Below are positions 44,490 through 57,184 of a stretch of DNA of 64,000 nucleotides, one piece after another. The position numbers were made by a program, and so were the translations under genes. Location of the stretch: NCBI GenBank assembly GCA_025504975.1, contig JANUWI010000001.1, forward strand, positions 806,001 to 870,000, given 5' to 3'. The stretch is from Plenodomus lindquistii. Its lineage: Eukaryota; Ascomycota; Dothideomycetes; Pleosporales; Leptosphaeriaceae. Position 1 is the stretch's first letter. Each line of letters begins with the position of its first letter. The notes under the pieces are model-generated. The model was given only the letters and a program-made list of their open reading frames with translations. It ran no database searches and had not been told where the DNA came from.

Positions 44490-47400
44490 TTAGTTCTCCT
44501 CCATTAGAGCCTCTTGATCACCGGCTTCTCGCCAGTCGCGAGAACGTTCCGCCAAGCGCTTCACGCCTGTGACACGCTCTGCCCAGAGCGACTCGGATGG
44601 TGATCTGAAAGTGTATGCGCGTTGTGATGAAATGACACCGATTGCCTGGAGTACAGCCTTGCGAGAATCACGACCGAACACGGCTGGGTGATTGATCCAT
44701 TCCAAGCTGGACTCCAGTTCGGCGTCCAATGCGTGCATTGTTCTTGCATCGATACCAGCTGCAGGTGTGAAGGGGCTGTCAGCATGTGGTGAGGGTGTCC
44801 TGGGGCGCAAATCGCTGTGATGGCTGTGAGGTGTAGGTGACGAGCTACCGGTGCTGCCTGCTACACTGGAGGCATCATTACGTCGGTGACCAGGTGGGGG
44901 TAGTGGTGGCAGACCACCCTTACCCAGACCTTTGAGGATACTGCGTGTCTCCTTGAGCAAATGATGTGCTCGTTCGTGTTGGCCGCGCGACACGAGCGTG
45001 AGTGCGCGCGTCAGCATATCTGATGTAAGCAACTCCATGCGTCGCTGTACAACATGAGGATGAGGTGGGATGGGAGGCGTCCCTGGTAATCCATTGGGGC
45101 TTTTCTTTGGCCCCGAAGGAAGTAGTGTAATCGCCAGGAGTGACGGCCTGGGTAGGTGTGACAGCGTGCCTTCTCGAAGAATGTCGCCATATGTGAGATC
45201 TGCTTGTATCAGAGGCACTTCCTCTACACTTAAAGTGCGTGAATCATCTTGGTCGAGGGGACCCCCAAGAGCTTCTAAACCGGACACAATCGTCTCCCAT
45301 GGATCTTGTGGTAATTGTTCCGGTGACCCAGAGTCTGGAGCAATGACTAGTTGTACGAGAATGTCCCGTTTGTCGCCAAACCGCAGATCGCCAAGAGCCG
45401 CTTCAGCATCCCGCCCAGTGGCTCGTTTTGTTATTTGCAGAGCACCACTGATCTTAACAAACTTAGCTGGAGATCCTTCGGGCAATCGGAGCTTAAGTTT
45501 GACATTCTGATGAGATGTTGTCTGTAGAGAACCCAGACAGCCGGCTACACACTCTCGGAGCATCATCCAGTCTTTCACATATGTGTATGACGCCTTGGTC
45601 CGAGTGGACAACTCGATCATAGTGTCAGGCTTGTGTGTCAGTCCTAGGCCAAAAGAGTGAATGGAAACCCTGCATGATGGTTAGCACTGTCCATGAGGTA
45701 TACTTGCTGATTGCTCACTTGGCGGCTTCAGCGCGAGAAATAACAAAGTCGACGCTCTCAGTATCAGATGTGGAGGAGTCGCTGATGAGCAGAATGCTCG
45801 AGAGCGGGTTGCTTGACTTGCGTTGCATGAGGAGGTCCATGGCAACGTTGGCGCCATCTACCACATCTGCACGCAAACTCTTTTGGCCCACGGGTCGGAT
45901 GGAATCGAGGACTTTGTGCCAGTCCCTCCAGGCTTTGCTTGTCATACCCACGATTGGCACACCACCTCCACTTGACCCGAATGTGACCAGGCCCATACGA
46001 TCACGGTCGCCGAGATTATTGACGAGGAAACGTAGAGTGTCACGGAGTAGATTGATCTTTAAGCCCTGCATTGACGAAGACACTGGGATGACGACAACGA
46101 TGTCAACAGGCACGTGAATCGACTGTGTGATGCGAGCTTCAGGCATGCCACCGCGAGAGTTTGTATACTCTGTAGGTGCAGTCATGGTTGATCTGCCTGC
46201 ACCATACGACGAGTTGACAGAAGAGACTCGATGTGACCTGCGGTATTCGTCCTCCTCGTTTCCAGAGTGGTCTTGTTCGTAGTCGACCATCTTGTTACTG
46301 GTAGGAAAGTCGAGACGGATGTCCATGAGAGCTCGTCGCCAAAGTTCGAGTTGACTACGCTCAGGAAATTGTAGGTGAAATGAGGGGAGCTCAGCCACGG
46401 ACAAGCTGAGAGTAAGTATCAAGTCGTCGAGTGAATGCTCGACCTGATTCAGGTGTTTCTTGATCAGGATGGAGCCCTTCAGTGTACATTTCGTCTTCTT
46501 GTCCCCCGTAGGGACTGCGCCATCCCAGTGTGGTTGTGGAGCAACCTTCTTCTCCTTGACGCAAATGAGCATTTCGGAAAAGAGGTAGCACTCAAGTTCC
46601 TGCCATGACTGTCGGTCCTTGCCAACGCGAATGTGGCCGTGCAGGCGCAGCTTCCCGAACCGTGAAAAGTCCAAGCCATGCCAGTTGTCGACGCGAGCAT
46701 GCAAATCCTCCGTAATCTCGTCCAACACTGCCGTCGACTCGTACTGCGGATCAACCTGTCCAGGGTTCGCGGGCGACTTGTCGCGCCTGTAGTTTTCCTC
46801 GGCACTAGCAATTGTTGGCAATGGCGCCACACCGCGGACGTCGTCTGGATTCGGTCGCCATTTCCCGTCGACGACCTCGACTGTCACCAGACAGGTCAAG
46901 CTTTGTTGCTGGCGCGATCTGCTAAGAGTTGGAAATTCACTGCGGACCGTCACAGTAGGTGGGGGAATAGGGCACTTGATCAGGCCGCGGGGGCTGCTCA
47001 GGCTGGTTTCCATGGACTGCACGTCGTAGTCGTGACGCCGGCCGTCGTGGGCGGCAGCGTAATCATTGGAAGACGCAACGCCTGTTGCGCCCGAATCGCT
47101 ACGACCATGCTGCCTCGAAATGGATCCACCTCGTTCTGAGCCGCGGTCTCGACTGTGGCTGCTGTCACGTGGGCGCGTGTGGGGTGGGGCTGGATACCGG
47201 GCGGAGGCGTCGCTGCCGTTGCGCGAACGGCCATGTGCTTGGCTATGGTGGTCTTCTGATCGAATCGTCTGATTGTCCCAGGGAGTGGGCGTGTTGGAGG
47301 CGCTGCGGTGACTTGGGGCCTGTGACGGCGGCGGTTCGCTCTGGACAGAGCGCACAATGGTGGACAGTTTTTCTGCGTGCTACATTAGCTGTTTGCGGCG

Positions 47401-48073
47401 CGGGCGTGAGCAACACACACGACCAACGTACCGAGATTGACATTGCCGCCGCGGCTGGTGTCGAGCGCCAAGGTGGCATCGCACGTGGGACAATGCTGCG
47501 AGTCGAATTCGCGTATGTACTCGTAGAAGCAGGCCTCGTGGGAGACGTGGGAGCAGGACAGTTGCAGGACCTTCTCGCCGCGCAGGGTATACGACAGGTC
47601 TTCCTCGCACACACAGCACTCGCTCCCGATAAAGGTCCTCTCGCGGCGGGTGCGACTGCGCTCAATGTCCATGACGCCGGCCATGGCTCTGCCGGAATGG
47701 GGCGGCAATTGGGAGCCGGATGGTGCGTGGGATCGCGGTGGGTAGGAGGTCAAGGGCTTCGCGGCGCTGGTGGAGCGGAGCGAGTGGCTGCCGCGCGAGT
47801 TGGGACGGAAGCCTAGGAAAGACATGAGCGCCCTGAGCTTCAAGACAGGACTCAAACACGCGTGGGAGCAGTACTGTTGCTCAGGCCCACGGCCGAACTA
47901 AACTCGACGGCCTTGCTCTTCTTCTTCCTCTTCTTGGTCGTCTTGCTCTGGCGGGGGTCGCGCAACAGGCCGAGGTCGTAGAGGTTCGCTTGGATGGCGT
48001 GGTGCTCGTCGTGGTGGTGGGGGGTTGGGGACTGGCTTGGGTAGGACAAAGAAGGATCCAAACCGTTCGACAT
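44490..48073 (-). CDS. RING-H2/PH/vWA scaffold protein, Far1/Ste5-like
   Basis: Four exons: 48073-47860, 47812-47432, 47372-45719 and 45669-44490 (introns 47, 59 and 49 nt), giving 1,142 residues. Order of parts: basic patch TTKKRKKKSKAV at about residue 45; RING-H2 (CCVC...CSHVSHEAC...CPTC) at about 137-185; a PH-like region around HGHIRVGKDRQSW onward; and a vWA-like domain (IVVVIPVSSSMQ onward). This RING-H2, PH, vWA order is that of yeast Ste5 and Far1, scaffolds for the pheromone MAPK pathway. The vWA metal site is degenerate (PVSSS for DxSxS), as expected for a scaffold. A shorter start at ATG 47825 (MSFLGFRPN) is also in frame; I prefer the longer model because its first exon has strong coding bias and carries the basic patch. 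Confidence 0.72.
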
Positions 48074-51000
48074 GGAAGAACCAGGGTCGGAGCAGGGCTC
48101 GCGTTTGGATCGCTTCACGCACGTTTCAGCATCCAAAGCACACGCGGGCGATCATAGGGGAGCGCTGCGGGTGTGAGCAACCTTTAGGTTAAAGCGCCAG
48201 GTACCGGCAACGTGCGTCAGGCCGGGGTGGTTGGACGATGGATCCGACGCGATTCAAGTGCACGTAGGCGGCGGGCGTGCTGATGGAAGAATTGCCCAGA
48301 ATGCCGCCATGCGCGGTGCTATGCGAGCGTCCAAAGCCAAAAGAAATTAGGCTGTGCAGAGACGCAATGCTCTACTCTATATCTGGCACCCTCCACAGGG
48401 ACCAAGGGACGACATCGACAGCCCCGTTTGCACCCAAGCCCATGCAGAGCCTAGCCATGGGTGCGTGGGGCTAGAGTATGTAAGCGTGTTGCACCACCCC
48501 TGCAACGGGGAGCAACGCCGGCGGCGGCCCATACGACCAAGACTCAAGAGCCGACTGATGGCCATGGCGGGCGTCGATAGGGGGTCTTGGGCGATACAGT
48601 ACAGTGCGCTGCGCCACAGGACGGCTGATTGGCGCATACTTTACAAGGTACACATAGTACACATAGTACACATAGTACACACAGTACACATACTGTAGTA
48701 CACTCGTCTGCCCGATGCGGCGGGGCAGCCGTTCGCATTGCAAATCTGACCTGCACGGCCCGTGGCCCGTGGGCGATTGTGGCGGACTCCACGCAGAGAC
48801 CTCAGGCGGCTCCCGCCTGGGAGAGACTCTGACAAGACAAGTACACATCAGGGGCACGTTGGAATACTCGGGGGTGAGCGCACCCTCCCTCCTCCACGGC
48901 ACGACTTCATGCCCAACGTCTTGATGAGCCAGCGTCGCGCTTTCCACGCAGGGCGAGTCAGATGCTGCCGCCACCCAAAGTTTACTCACAAACTAGAGTA
49001 GGGAATCGTCGCCACAAAACCTGCATGCCCTGAATCGTACACGGTGAAGCGACTGCCGTTTTTTTCAAAACAAAAAACATGGTCTTTCGCGCATCATACA
49101 TGCAGTCGCACCGCACCCTCATTGCGAACATGCTTTGCTGCTAGGCGACTTTTGATCGTGCATCCGCAAAGGTTGGAGGCCTGGAGTACACGACCTGCAC
49201 TAAGTATGAGTACTGCCTCAGGCGCAAACGCCACCCGTGCCCTGCTCTCGAAGCATGAGCTTTTAGCCTACACTTCAAGACCCTCAACTCCTCTTCCTCA
49301 TCGCAGGGCTTTTGCGACAGCAGGTCGTCTATTGCGTTGGGGCTGTTCAACCAATTGTTGTGGGGGCAGAGGGCGCCATCTCATCATTGATGGGTCATCG
49401 GTCGCCAGCGGCAGTTTGCGCAATCCTACCAGGGTTCAGCACATGGCAGACACGTGGTGCTAAATCGCAGCTATGACGCACGCGACGAGTGTCACAGTGA
49501 AGACCTCATCTGCCCTATACTGTGTAGGTACCTACACACGTTGGGCGCAGGGCCTCCCAACCATGCGATGCTACGGGCCACTAACTTAATAATATCCCCT
49601 CAGCCGGCAGACCTGCCGATTCGCCGTCACCTTGCAAGTTGCGCGTCATGGAGTAACCTCTGTGAGGTCAGCCACGTGTATCACCAATCACTGAATACTG
49701 CGACGACTGCAGCATGCAACGACGAGTCAACCACACCCTCACGTCAACGCGTTGAGGCTTGCGCGCACGAGTTACAGCTATGCACGGCATCAAGCCATTT
49801 ACAAAATTTAACCACTATTTCAAATCAATCATTGTCGCTTGGTAAACATATCAATAACGCCAGCAATACCCTGGTATCGTCAAACGCAACAAAAGCTGGA
49901 CACGAGCGCTTCTGGAAGCATCGTTGGCCATCCCCTACTCAAAGATTGCAAGTCCGATGTCAGGGTTAACGTTGAAGAGGGGGCTTGATTCCAATATTCT
50001 CCGACAGAGATTCACGAATGCAGGGTTTTGTAATCTTGTCTGCTTTCGTCATGTCAAAGCAACCTCCTAGTCTCTCTGCTTATAACTGCAACAGGCTTGC
50101 CGCTGATGTGGTTCGGAGCTGTGGGCTTGTGCATCGGTCTCTTTTCAATCTAAACATCCTTTTTCTCAAGAGAGTCAATGAGTACTACCACACACACAGA
50201 GGAGGCATGCGTGCGATCTCTCTGTCTCTTCCCACCATACTGCGTCAAAGCCAATACTAGCCATAGTCATGCTATGTGATTAGTGGCGGCACGATGGATG
50301 GCTTGCAGTAGATTCAGAATTGAGTTTCGATAGCTCGCAGTCTAGCGTCTCGAAGCTGTCACCCGAGCGCCACCTCTTCGAATTGGGTCCACGCCAGCTC
50401 GTCAGGCCTGCGTTTCAAGCTTGTTCTTCACTCGTTGCTACGGATGTGGTAGGAACTTAGCGGCGCAGCCGTGTCGATTGTGGAGTTCAAAATCGGAGCC
50501 CCTTTGTGTCTGGCGTCCGCATTTTTCTGGAATATATCCTATTCGAGATGAACGCCACACGCGGTAAGGGTGGTCACTTCTTTGATTCTGAGTAGTCTTC
50601 ACAGCTCACAGCTGACTGAGTCCCTTCTGTTAGGAAAGAGGTCCATGTGATCGCTCAGCCCCGCCTTTAGCTGTGCACTACGAGGGTCTCCCAGACCACA
50701 CCACATCTCTACATGTTTGGGAACAATAGACGGCAGTTCGTCGACGATCATTGCTCCATTCAAGGGTTTACACCGGTAGCACGTACATGGATGTATGTAC
50801 ATCTACGCGCGCTTCACTTGCTCTACGATTCGGAGCAGCTCCGAGCATGGACACGGGGAAGGTGACATCCATCCACTCAACATCATTGACGATGCCAGGC
50901 ATTAGTTCCCTGGCTAGCCTTCATCTTCGTATCTTCGTGCTTGGAGAACTGAGTTTAGAGACCCGAATGCAGGGTCTGACGCCCAAACTAATGCGTGACA

Positions 51001-53686
51001 GCAAGTCCCGCGTGCTACTAATGGCGCGTGATCCCTACGCGGCGTCAGAGCCTATTGGTGTTCGCCAAAACGTATGCCAGTCTGGTCTAGCTACTCCTAT
51101 CAATGATTGTTCTCTTACACCTATACTGTATATTACCAGTTATCTCTCTCCCCGTCACTCTGGGACGGGACGCCAGATCGACCAAGATCTGCGGAGTAGC
51201 CTCCGATCATATTCGCTCGTTTGCGACATCCAGACACTCGCTGTGATAAGCGAGACAACGACGGCCACAAGACCATACCTGGTACACTAGGAGAATGTGC
51301 CCAATATAGCCTAGGTCAGGCCGTGTTATTATGGAAGAGAATGCCCAACTCATCAGTGTGCCGTCTCTAATTCATGAGGTGCAAAGTGAGATCGAACATC
51401 CGAAGGCTCCGCAGTGATCCCAGGTACCTTGCGAAGCTCTCTTCCGGCCAGGCGCAGCGTCGCAAAACCCACTCTATAGCTCATGTTGCAAGACATGATC
51501 TATCTCTACCATAGACGGTCTTTAGATGTTACAGCCAAGTGCGTGGTTTCTCACACCCGCACTGCAGCCTCATAAAGTCGACGTTTTCCCCACAATCCAC
51601 AGTTGTCATTACCAGCATAGTTTGATTCAGAGCATAGGAGGTGCCTCGACAGCAGTAGTGTGTGCAGGCCGCGCTCCGACTGCATGCTTTGGTGTGCGTT
51701 GCAATTGCCGTCCGCATCATGCAATTACAACTTGCAGAGACTGTGCAGCACGCATGGTCCTTGCAGCAGGAAAGCAGCTTAAGTTAAAAGTCAAAAACCT
51801 GTACCCAATGTACGTTTTTCAACACGCGCATCGTGGTCAAGAAGACAAACGCTATTCAAGCATACCGAACATCCTTTAAAAGTCTCCCATGAGCAATTCT
51901 TTGCCTAAGGGGCCACTTCGAGGTTCAAGGCAACAACAGTGAGCACATTAACAGTTACAGCATCTCAACCAGACACCATTGAGTTCAAGATCCATTCGCG
52001 GTCTATTGGTCCTCTTTGGATCGATTGCACCTGCACTTCATCAGCAAAGGGGTATCGCGGACTTGGTGGCTGGGACACGCTGCGTCCCGAAGCCTGTTAC
52101 CACCACCAGCCCTATCCTTGAAAGACGTTGCGGCTGCCAATTACCGTATTCGAAGAATTATGGAAAGCGAAAGCGACCCGCACCAAACTTGCAGGGTGCT
52201 TGTGAGCTGAGGCTCCGGCTAGTACACTATTGAAAGCTCACAAAGGCCAATAATTTTTGTCCAGCATGGATTAAAACAACGCATTAGCATGATACTGGCC
52301 TGCGCGGTATAGCGCCATACCGGCTACCAACAGAAGTTTGTCACACAATCGTGGGATTGGGACGGTACGCGACATGCATCACCACCCAGCTCACCGGGAT
52401 CAAGGCGTAAAATAGTCAAGGGTTGCACGTCGGCATTCTTGTCTGCGCATGCACCGGACGGTAATTTGTCCAGAGTGACTCCAAGCCCCGCAAGGGTCGA
52501 TCGTGGATGATACTGCATATACCTACTGGCCCCACAGGCTGGATCTGCCGATCTCTATCATTGACGAGAGGCTCGGTTGAAATCCTGCTTCCTCAAGCGA
52601 GTACACAGCCTGCTACCAGGCTGGTCTCGTTTTTCCTGGTTCCCTGCCCAATGGAAAGGCACTGGTGGTCCATGCCATTTGAACGTTAGTGTTCCTGACC
52701 GTCTCCTCGGTGAGTACATGTACGAGCGCAAGCGATTACCGGTTTGGGATACGTTCGCCAATAGCTAGTAGAGCGCCGTATTTGACACCCCAAGAGATTT
52801 GTGTGTCAACACATTGAAAGCGCGACCCAACGATGGGGAGACACATTCTCTGCTTACTCCGAAGCGCTTGTCAATACCCTAGGCAACCTAATCGTCCCGA
52901 TGTGTAAGCTAGGCGACCAGCGATCTCGTTGACAGGATCAGGATTAAAACCTAAAATATCCACCATTCCCCGGATTCTTTGACTTAGTCGGCCGATCCTT
53001 TGAAGTGTGTGCTCATGTCTCCGCGCAATTCGAATCCATCTACTGGTTAGGTCATGAGCTCCACATTGTAATTCCCGTTAGACTCGGTTGCAAAGTTACC
53101 CTTCAGCCTACTTGCGCTGCTCATGAAGAGAATACAGACACGAGAAATTGGGATAACGAGATTACACGTAGTGCCACTCATCACTTGAGTTTACGCTTTT
53201 GGTTGTCAGCATGATCCACTTTGCTGAGCTTGAATCATCGAGCCAATTTCACGGATAATTGCGCCCACGATCTCTACGCACAATGTGAAGACAACGGTCT
53301 GAGCGATGTCATCTTGACTATGAAAGATATTGCTGCCTTCCCACTGATATAAGAATCGATCTATCATTGACCACAAGCTTCCACGATTCCTCAGCTTGGG
53401 GATGCGCAATCTTTGGAGACAGCATCAAATACTATATGTGACATCTTTTGATCTTGGAAGACGAAGAAGCACAGCAAGCCCCACAGATAATATTATGCAA
53501 TGACACGAAACCTGGGGGATATTTCTTCTGTCATGAGCGGCATGTAATATGAATAGAGAAATGAACGCATTTCATAAACTTGAGCTCTGCATGGAGACGA
53601 CGTAACTGTAATTGTGTACTAGCCCGGTGACTCAATGGTCCAGAGGATCCCTCACTGAATTGAAAGCTTACAACCAACCCTCGTTC
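48074..53686. other. 5.6-kb gene-poor region
   Basis: No frame gives a recognisable protein. Longer frames (49044-49463 plus, 50751-51290 plus) lack domains and clear coding bias. The first part should hold the promoter of the RING-H2 scaffold gene. A 9-bp tandem repeat lies at 48651-48694. I find no transposon ends or long terminal repeats by eye. Confidence 0.5.
48651..48694. repeat. 9-bp tandem repeat (CACATAGTA)
   Basis: About five units of nine bases, the fourth altered to CACACAGTA, about 580 bases upstream of the scaffold gene start. Confidence 0.9.
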
Positions 53687-55337
53687 TCAGGCAACGGCTA
53701 TGACATTGCAGAAAGGATAATTTGGACCAGTCACTGTGAGGGTATGAAGTACACAGGCCTGACACATAATGTGCCGGCCAGAACAAGGCAAATGGGCTAG
53801 CACGTGGCCTGCACTGAAGGCTTGATCGCAGTCGCGATCGTATTCAGGTAGATTGACAACTACAATCTGTAAAAGCCTAACCCCAACGTAACCACCCACA
53901 CATGGAAGACGAACAGGTATCTCGTTATTACCAATCCGGTTTTGTCTGATCGTTGAACCTGGAAAAGTAAAGGTGACTTGATTGCCTTGCTCTGCAACAA
54001 CCACCTCGTTGGTAATAGGCGATTCAGCAACGAATGCTTCGACCTGGTTCGGTGGAAGCAGGAGATCTAGCAAGTAGACACGGAAGCCATGAATTTCCAT
54101 GAGGGTATTTGGCATGGGGCAATAGACCGTCCTCGAGTTGTGCACCCGTTGATCGTTGACCCTGTACCTGACACGTCTTCGAGGTCGCCCGAGAATTTAG
54201 AACCTGGCTCCTCTTCCTCGCTGCTGTTCGATGAGTTTGCTGACTGCTGCAACTTGAAGAAGTATTTGCTGTTCGGAGCCGTCAGCACGGCTATGCGATC
54301 GTTTCGACTATTGGCTCCGGGTCGATGGGACTGCGATTCAGAGAGTCGCGGCCCGAAACATGACCATCCGCGCAAGGTAAACAGACGGGAGTATTATCCT
54401 GCACCCTCCCCCTTTCCTTCCAATTCGCGGGTTGGTTATAAGCATTGGCACATAGCAGACAAATCATGTCCTCTCCTTCTTCGATAGTGTAAACATCGAC
54501 GCGTGGTAATGCACCTACATACGCTACAGTTGCTGCATGGGAATGACTCTGATGAAACCATCTATGAAGACGTCCCGTCCTAGGTACAATGGGTTGGGGT
54601 AAGCGTTGAATAGGTTCAGCGGTTGGGAGTTCATTTATGTTGAGAGGAGAACTGCTTTCAATCTCCCCACGAAGTCGGGCGATTGCTCGGGACAGCAGTC
54701 TGGTGTCCTGCCTGGTTGCATATTGTTGGTTGAGGTTATCCTGATCCAGACTTTCCTCGTAAAAGAGTGCTTGGAGTCGCTCGGTTACCTGTCTGATGCT
54801 GCCTATTAGAACTACCTACCATGGTACCGGTTGACGTCCACTATCAAGTTCGTGGTAGTCGGCTTCGGGGACCTCCATGATAATATAGGAACGTTCCGGG
54901 GAACCGGGTGTGGGAAATCTGGGTGTGGGAGGTCGGAGCGAGGGAGATCCCTCATCCGGAGACTCATCGTCCGGACGCTGCAGTGACTGTGTGATCCCAG
55001 GGACTGTGGAAGAGGGAATACATGCGTGTTCATTATCGCTTGGGATATGTCGAGCGCGCCAAGCACGAGCACGAAGAACGGGAATTAAGACCTCCTCCTC
55101 CTCTTCTGAAGATGATTCATTTGTCATATAGTTGTCGTCATGGCTACTGTATCCGCGGTATGAGGCAATTGGACTGCATGAATACTGAAGCATACGGACT
55201 AACTCGACGTCCGTCATGTCAACATCAACGGCGTCACTACAAACGACATCTGTCATGTAATTGTCGTTGACCAGATGCTGAATTGGACAACCGTCACGGG
55301 CGTAATTGGCCTGCGAACTGACTGTTCTAGAAGACAT
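53687..55337 (-). pseudogene. Decayed RING-domain protein gene, three frames
   Basis: Coding-like sequence continues for 1.65 kb but changes frame. Frame A runs from ATG 55337 (MSSRTVSSQANY) to TAG 54291-54293 with one in-frame TAG at 54816-54818; it includes an acidic SSSEEEEEV patch, a helical segment (LLSRAIARLRGEIESS) and a RING-like start MICLLC...LPCADGH. Frame B, about 54300-54170, has NSSEEEEPGSKF. Frame C, to 53687, has a second cysteine group (LPCSGRHIMCQAC, then PFCNV). An alternative for the stop is a 39-nt intron (54827-54789, in phase), which would be very short. Zinc ligands look damaged (GRDS where RINGs have Cys). Likely a pseudogene; a real gene with unusual introns is possible. 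Confidence 0.5.
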
Positions 55338-57184
55338 AATTTAAGTGCGAAGAGCTAGGCAGAATTGGATAATGCTAGGATGTGAGGCGTTGATGTCGAG
55401 ATGCTATGGCTGGTGCTGTCAAGTTTTGATGGAAAACGTTTTGTACATGGTGAAAGTTCAGCCTTCGTCGGTCAAGTATGGCATTGACGGCTTGGTGCCA
55501 TTGATGAAGCTCGATTCGTCTCTGGGTTTTCCTGCGGTCCAGAAGAGCGTTGTGACTTGAACTTCGCCCCCGATCACAGTGAGTATTGCAATTTCGTCGT
55601 TCCGGCGTAGAAAGAAGAGCTACCACAATGAAGTCAGATTGAGTAAGGCTTCAGAGAGTCGAGCTGAAACTACAGCATTTCGGGCTACGCTCATCATACA
55701 GCAAAGTTGTGCGTGAAAGCAGAAGGGGTGAATAATTCGGGGAAAGAGGGAAAGTGATATTGGGAGAGCAGGATGCATGGAGGACCGCGTAAGAGCTTCA
55801 AAGGCGTTCGCGAATCAAGACCGAGTATCTCACCTTCGATGAACACACAAGGCAACCAAGTCTGCAATAGAGCAGCAATACACAATCACACAAACACAAG
55901 GAATGCGAGAAAGAACATAACATTGAAAAGCAGTGGTCCTCAGATTAGCTCTCCTGCTGTCCTCAGAAGGAACCACGAACGCCCCATCAACTCAGTCTCT
56001 CGACCTCGCCAACAGAAGTAAAACCATTCGGGCTCCTCAAATCGACTTTGGCTTTAATGCTCCATCAGGAACATCATCACCGGACCCTTTTCAAGCTCGC
56101 TGTTCAAATTGCAAACGAAAAGAAAAATAACACCCACATACACACAATCTCCGAACTCCCTCAACACCCGACAAAAACGACTACGCATCCCCACACTGGC
56201 ATCCGCCCACAGACGGATGGCGCTCGGATTGAAAACTACAATGTTAACTGTCATCAGCAGCATCCAGCGTCATAGAGTCGCTGGATGTGGTTGCTTCGAC
56301 CCTTTTACTATTTCCTCAATGCGCCAGTGGGAACGGTCGGGTGGAGGTGTTTGGTAGACCGGTGACCCAGATAGTCTGCGATATCGCCTTTTATCCGATC
56401 CAGAGAGCCGCAGTGCAATGGCCACTGGATGGATAAATGGCGATGTGGCTCATCTAGTATGATGGCGCACTCCCTCCGATTTCCGTTCTTGTTTGTCATG
56501 CAGTACAACGCGGGGGTTGATTAGACCCACCGCTGTCGCCTCGTGCCAAGGATTTGTCGTTCACTGGGACCTGTAGGATGTCAGTTTGCGAAACTTTGTT
56601 GAATGTGTTGCGCGGGCGCGAGAATATTGTGATCGGGCTCTCATGGGCAGTGAAAATCGATTGCGCGCAGTCAAACACTTACTCGCAGGTCGGATTGTGG
56701 GTGAGTGAGGGAAAGCAAGATCAGGCTGCTCGTCGCGAAAAGTATGGATCTCACGCGTTGTCACGTTCCACGCTAGTTACATAAGCGCAGTCTCATTGGG
56801 AACTCTCCAGTGGCTCCCACCTCGAGGCGCAACCTTACACAGTACTCTGGGCAGTGTGCAAACGCCAAGGCTGTTAGAAGACTGTGCAGGACGCTATCTC
56901 ACATGACAGAATCTTACTGCACGCATACCACTGCTTTCCACACCATCTGCTGACCTTCCCATCTGAGTAGTCTCGCATGTGGCCCCTGCGGACCAACGGG
57001 TCCCGTGGCATATCGGGCCCCTCTTGGCGCAACTTCTGACACCTTCCAAAGTCCAGGTTGCCCGATACAGTAGCATCGCACGGGCATAGCGGAGACAGGT
57101 ATTGGAAGCGGAACATGTTGAAACAATGAGTAGCCGTCACACATACAACACATGATCAACCAATCATATGCCCACAAACTCACT
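55338..57184. other. Gene-poor region, no gene seen
   Basis: About 1.85 kb between the RING relic and the 3' end of the dehydratase gene. Only short frames without family signatures. No repeat is evident. Confidence 0.5.

Noticed and set aside
49044..49463. Plus-strand frame of 139 residues
   Set aside because: No domain, poor codon bias and a T/A-rich start region; antisense frames look equally good.
50751..51290. Plus-strand frame of 179 residues, and a 43-residue minus-strand peptide starting MPGIVNDVEW
   Set aside because: Neither matches a family or connects to further exons; kept only as a note that an old gene could lie here.
53627..53650. GGTGACTCAATGGTCCAGAGG, resembling a tRNA A box
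   Set aside because: No anticodon arm, B box or acceptor pairing follows at the right distance.
39593..57184. RIP-mutated transposon or LTR element in the gene-poor zones
   Set aside because: No strong AT bias, no terminal repeats and no transposase or reverse-transcriptase fragments were seen by eye; a repeat-library search would be decisive.
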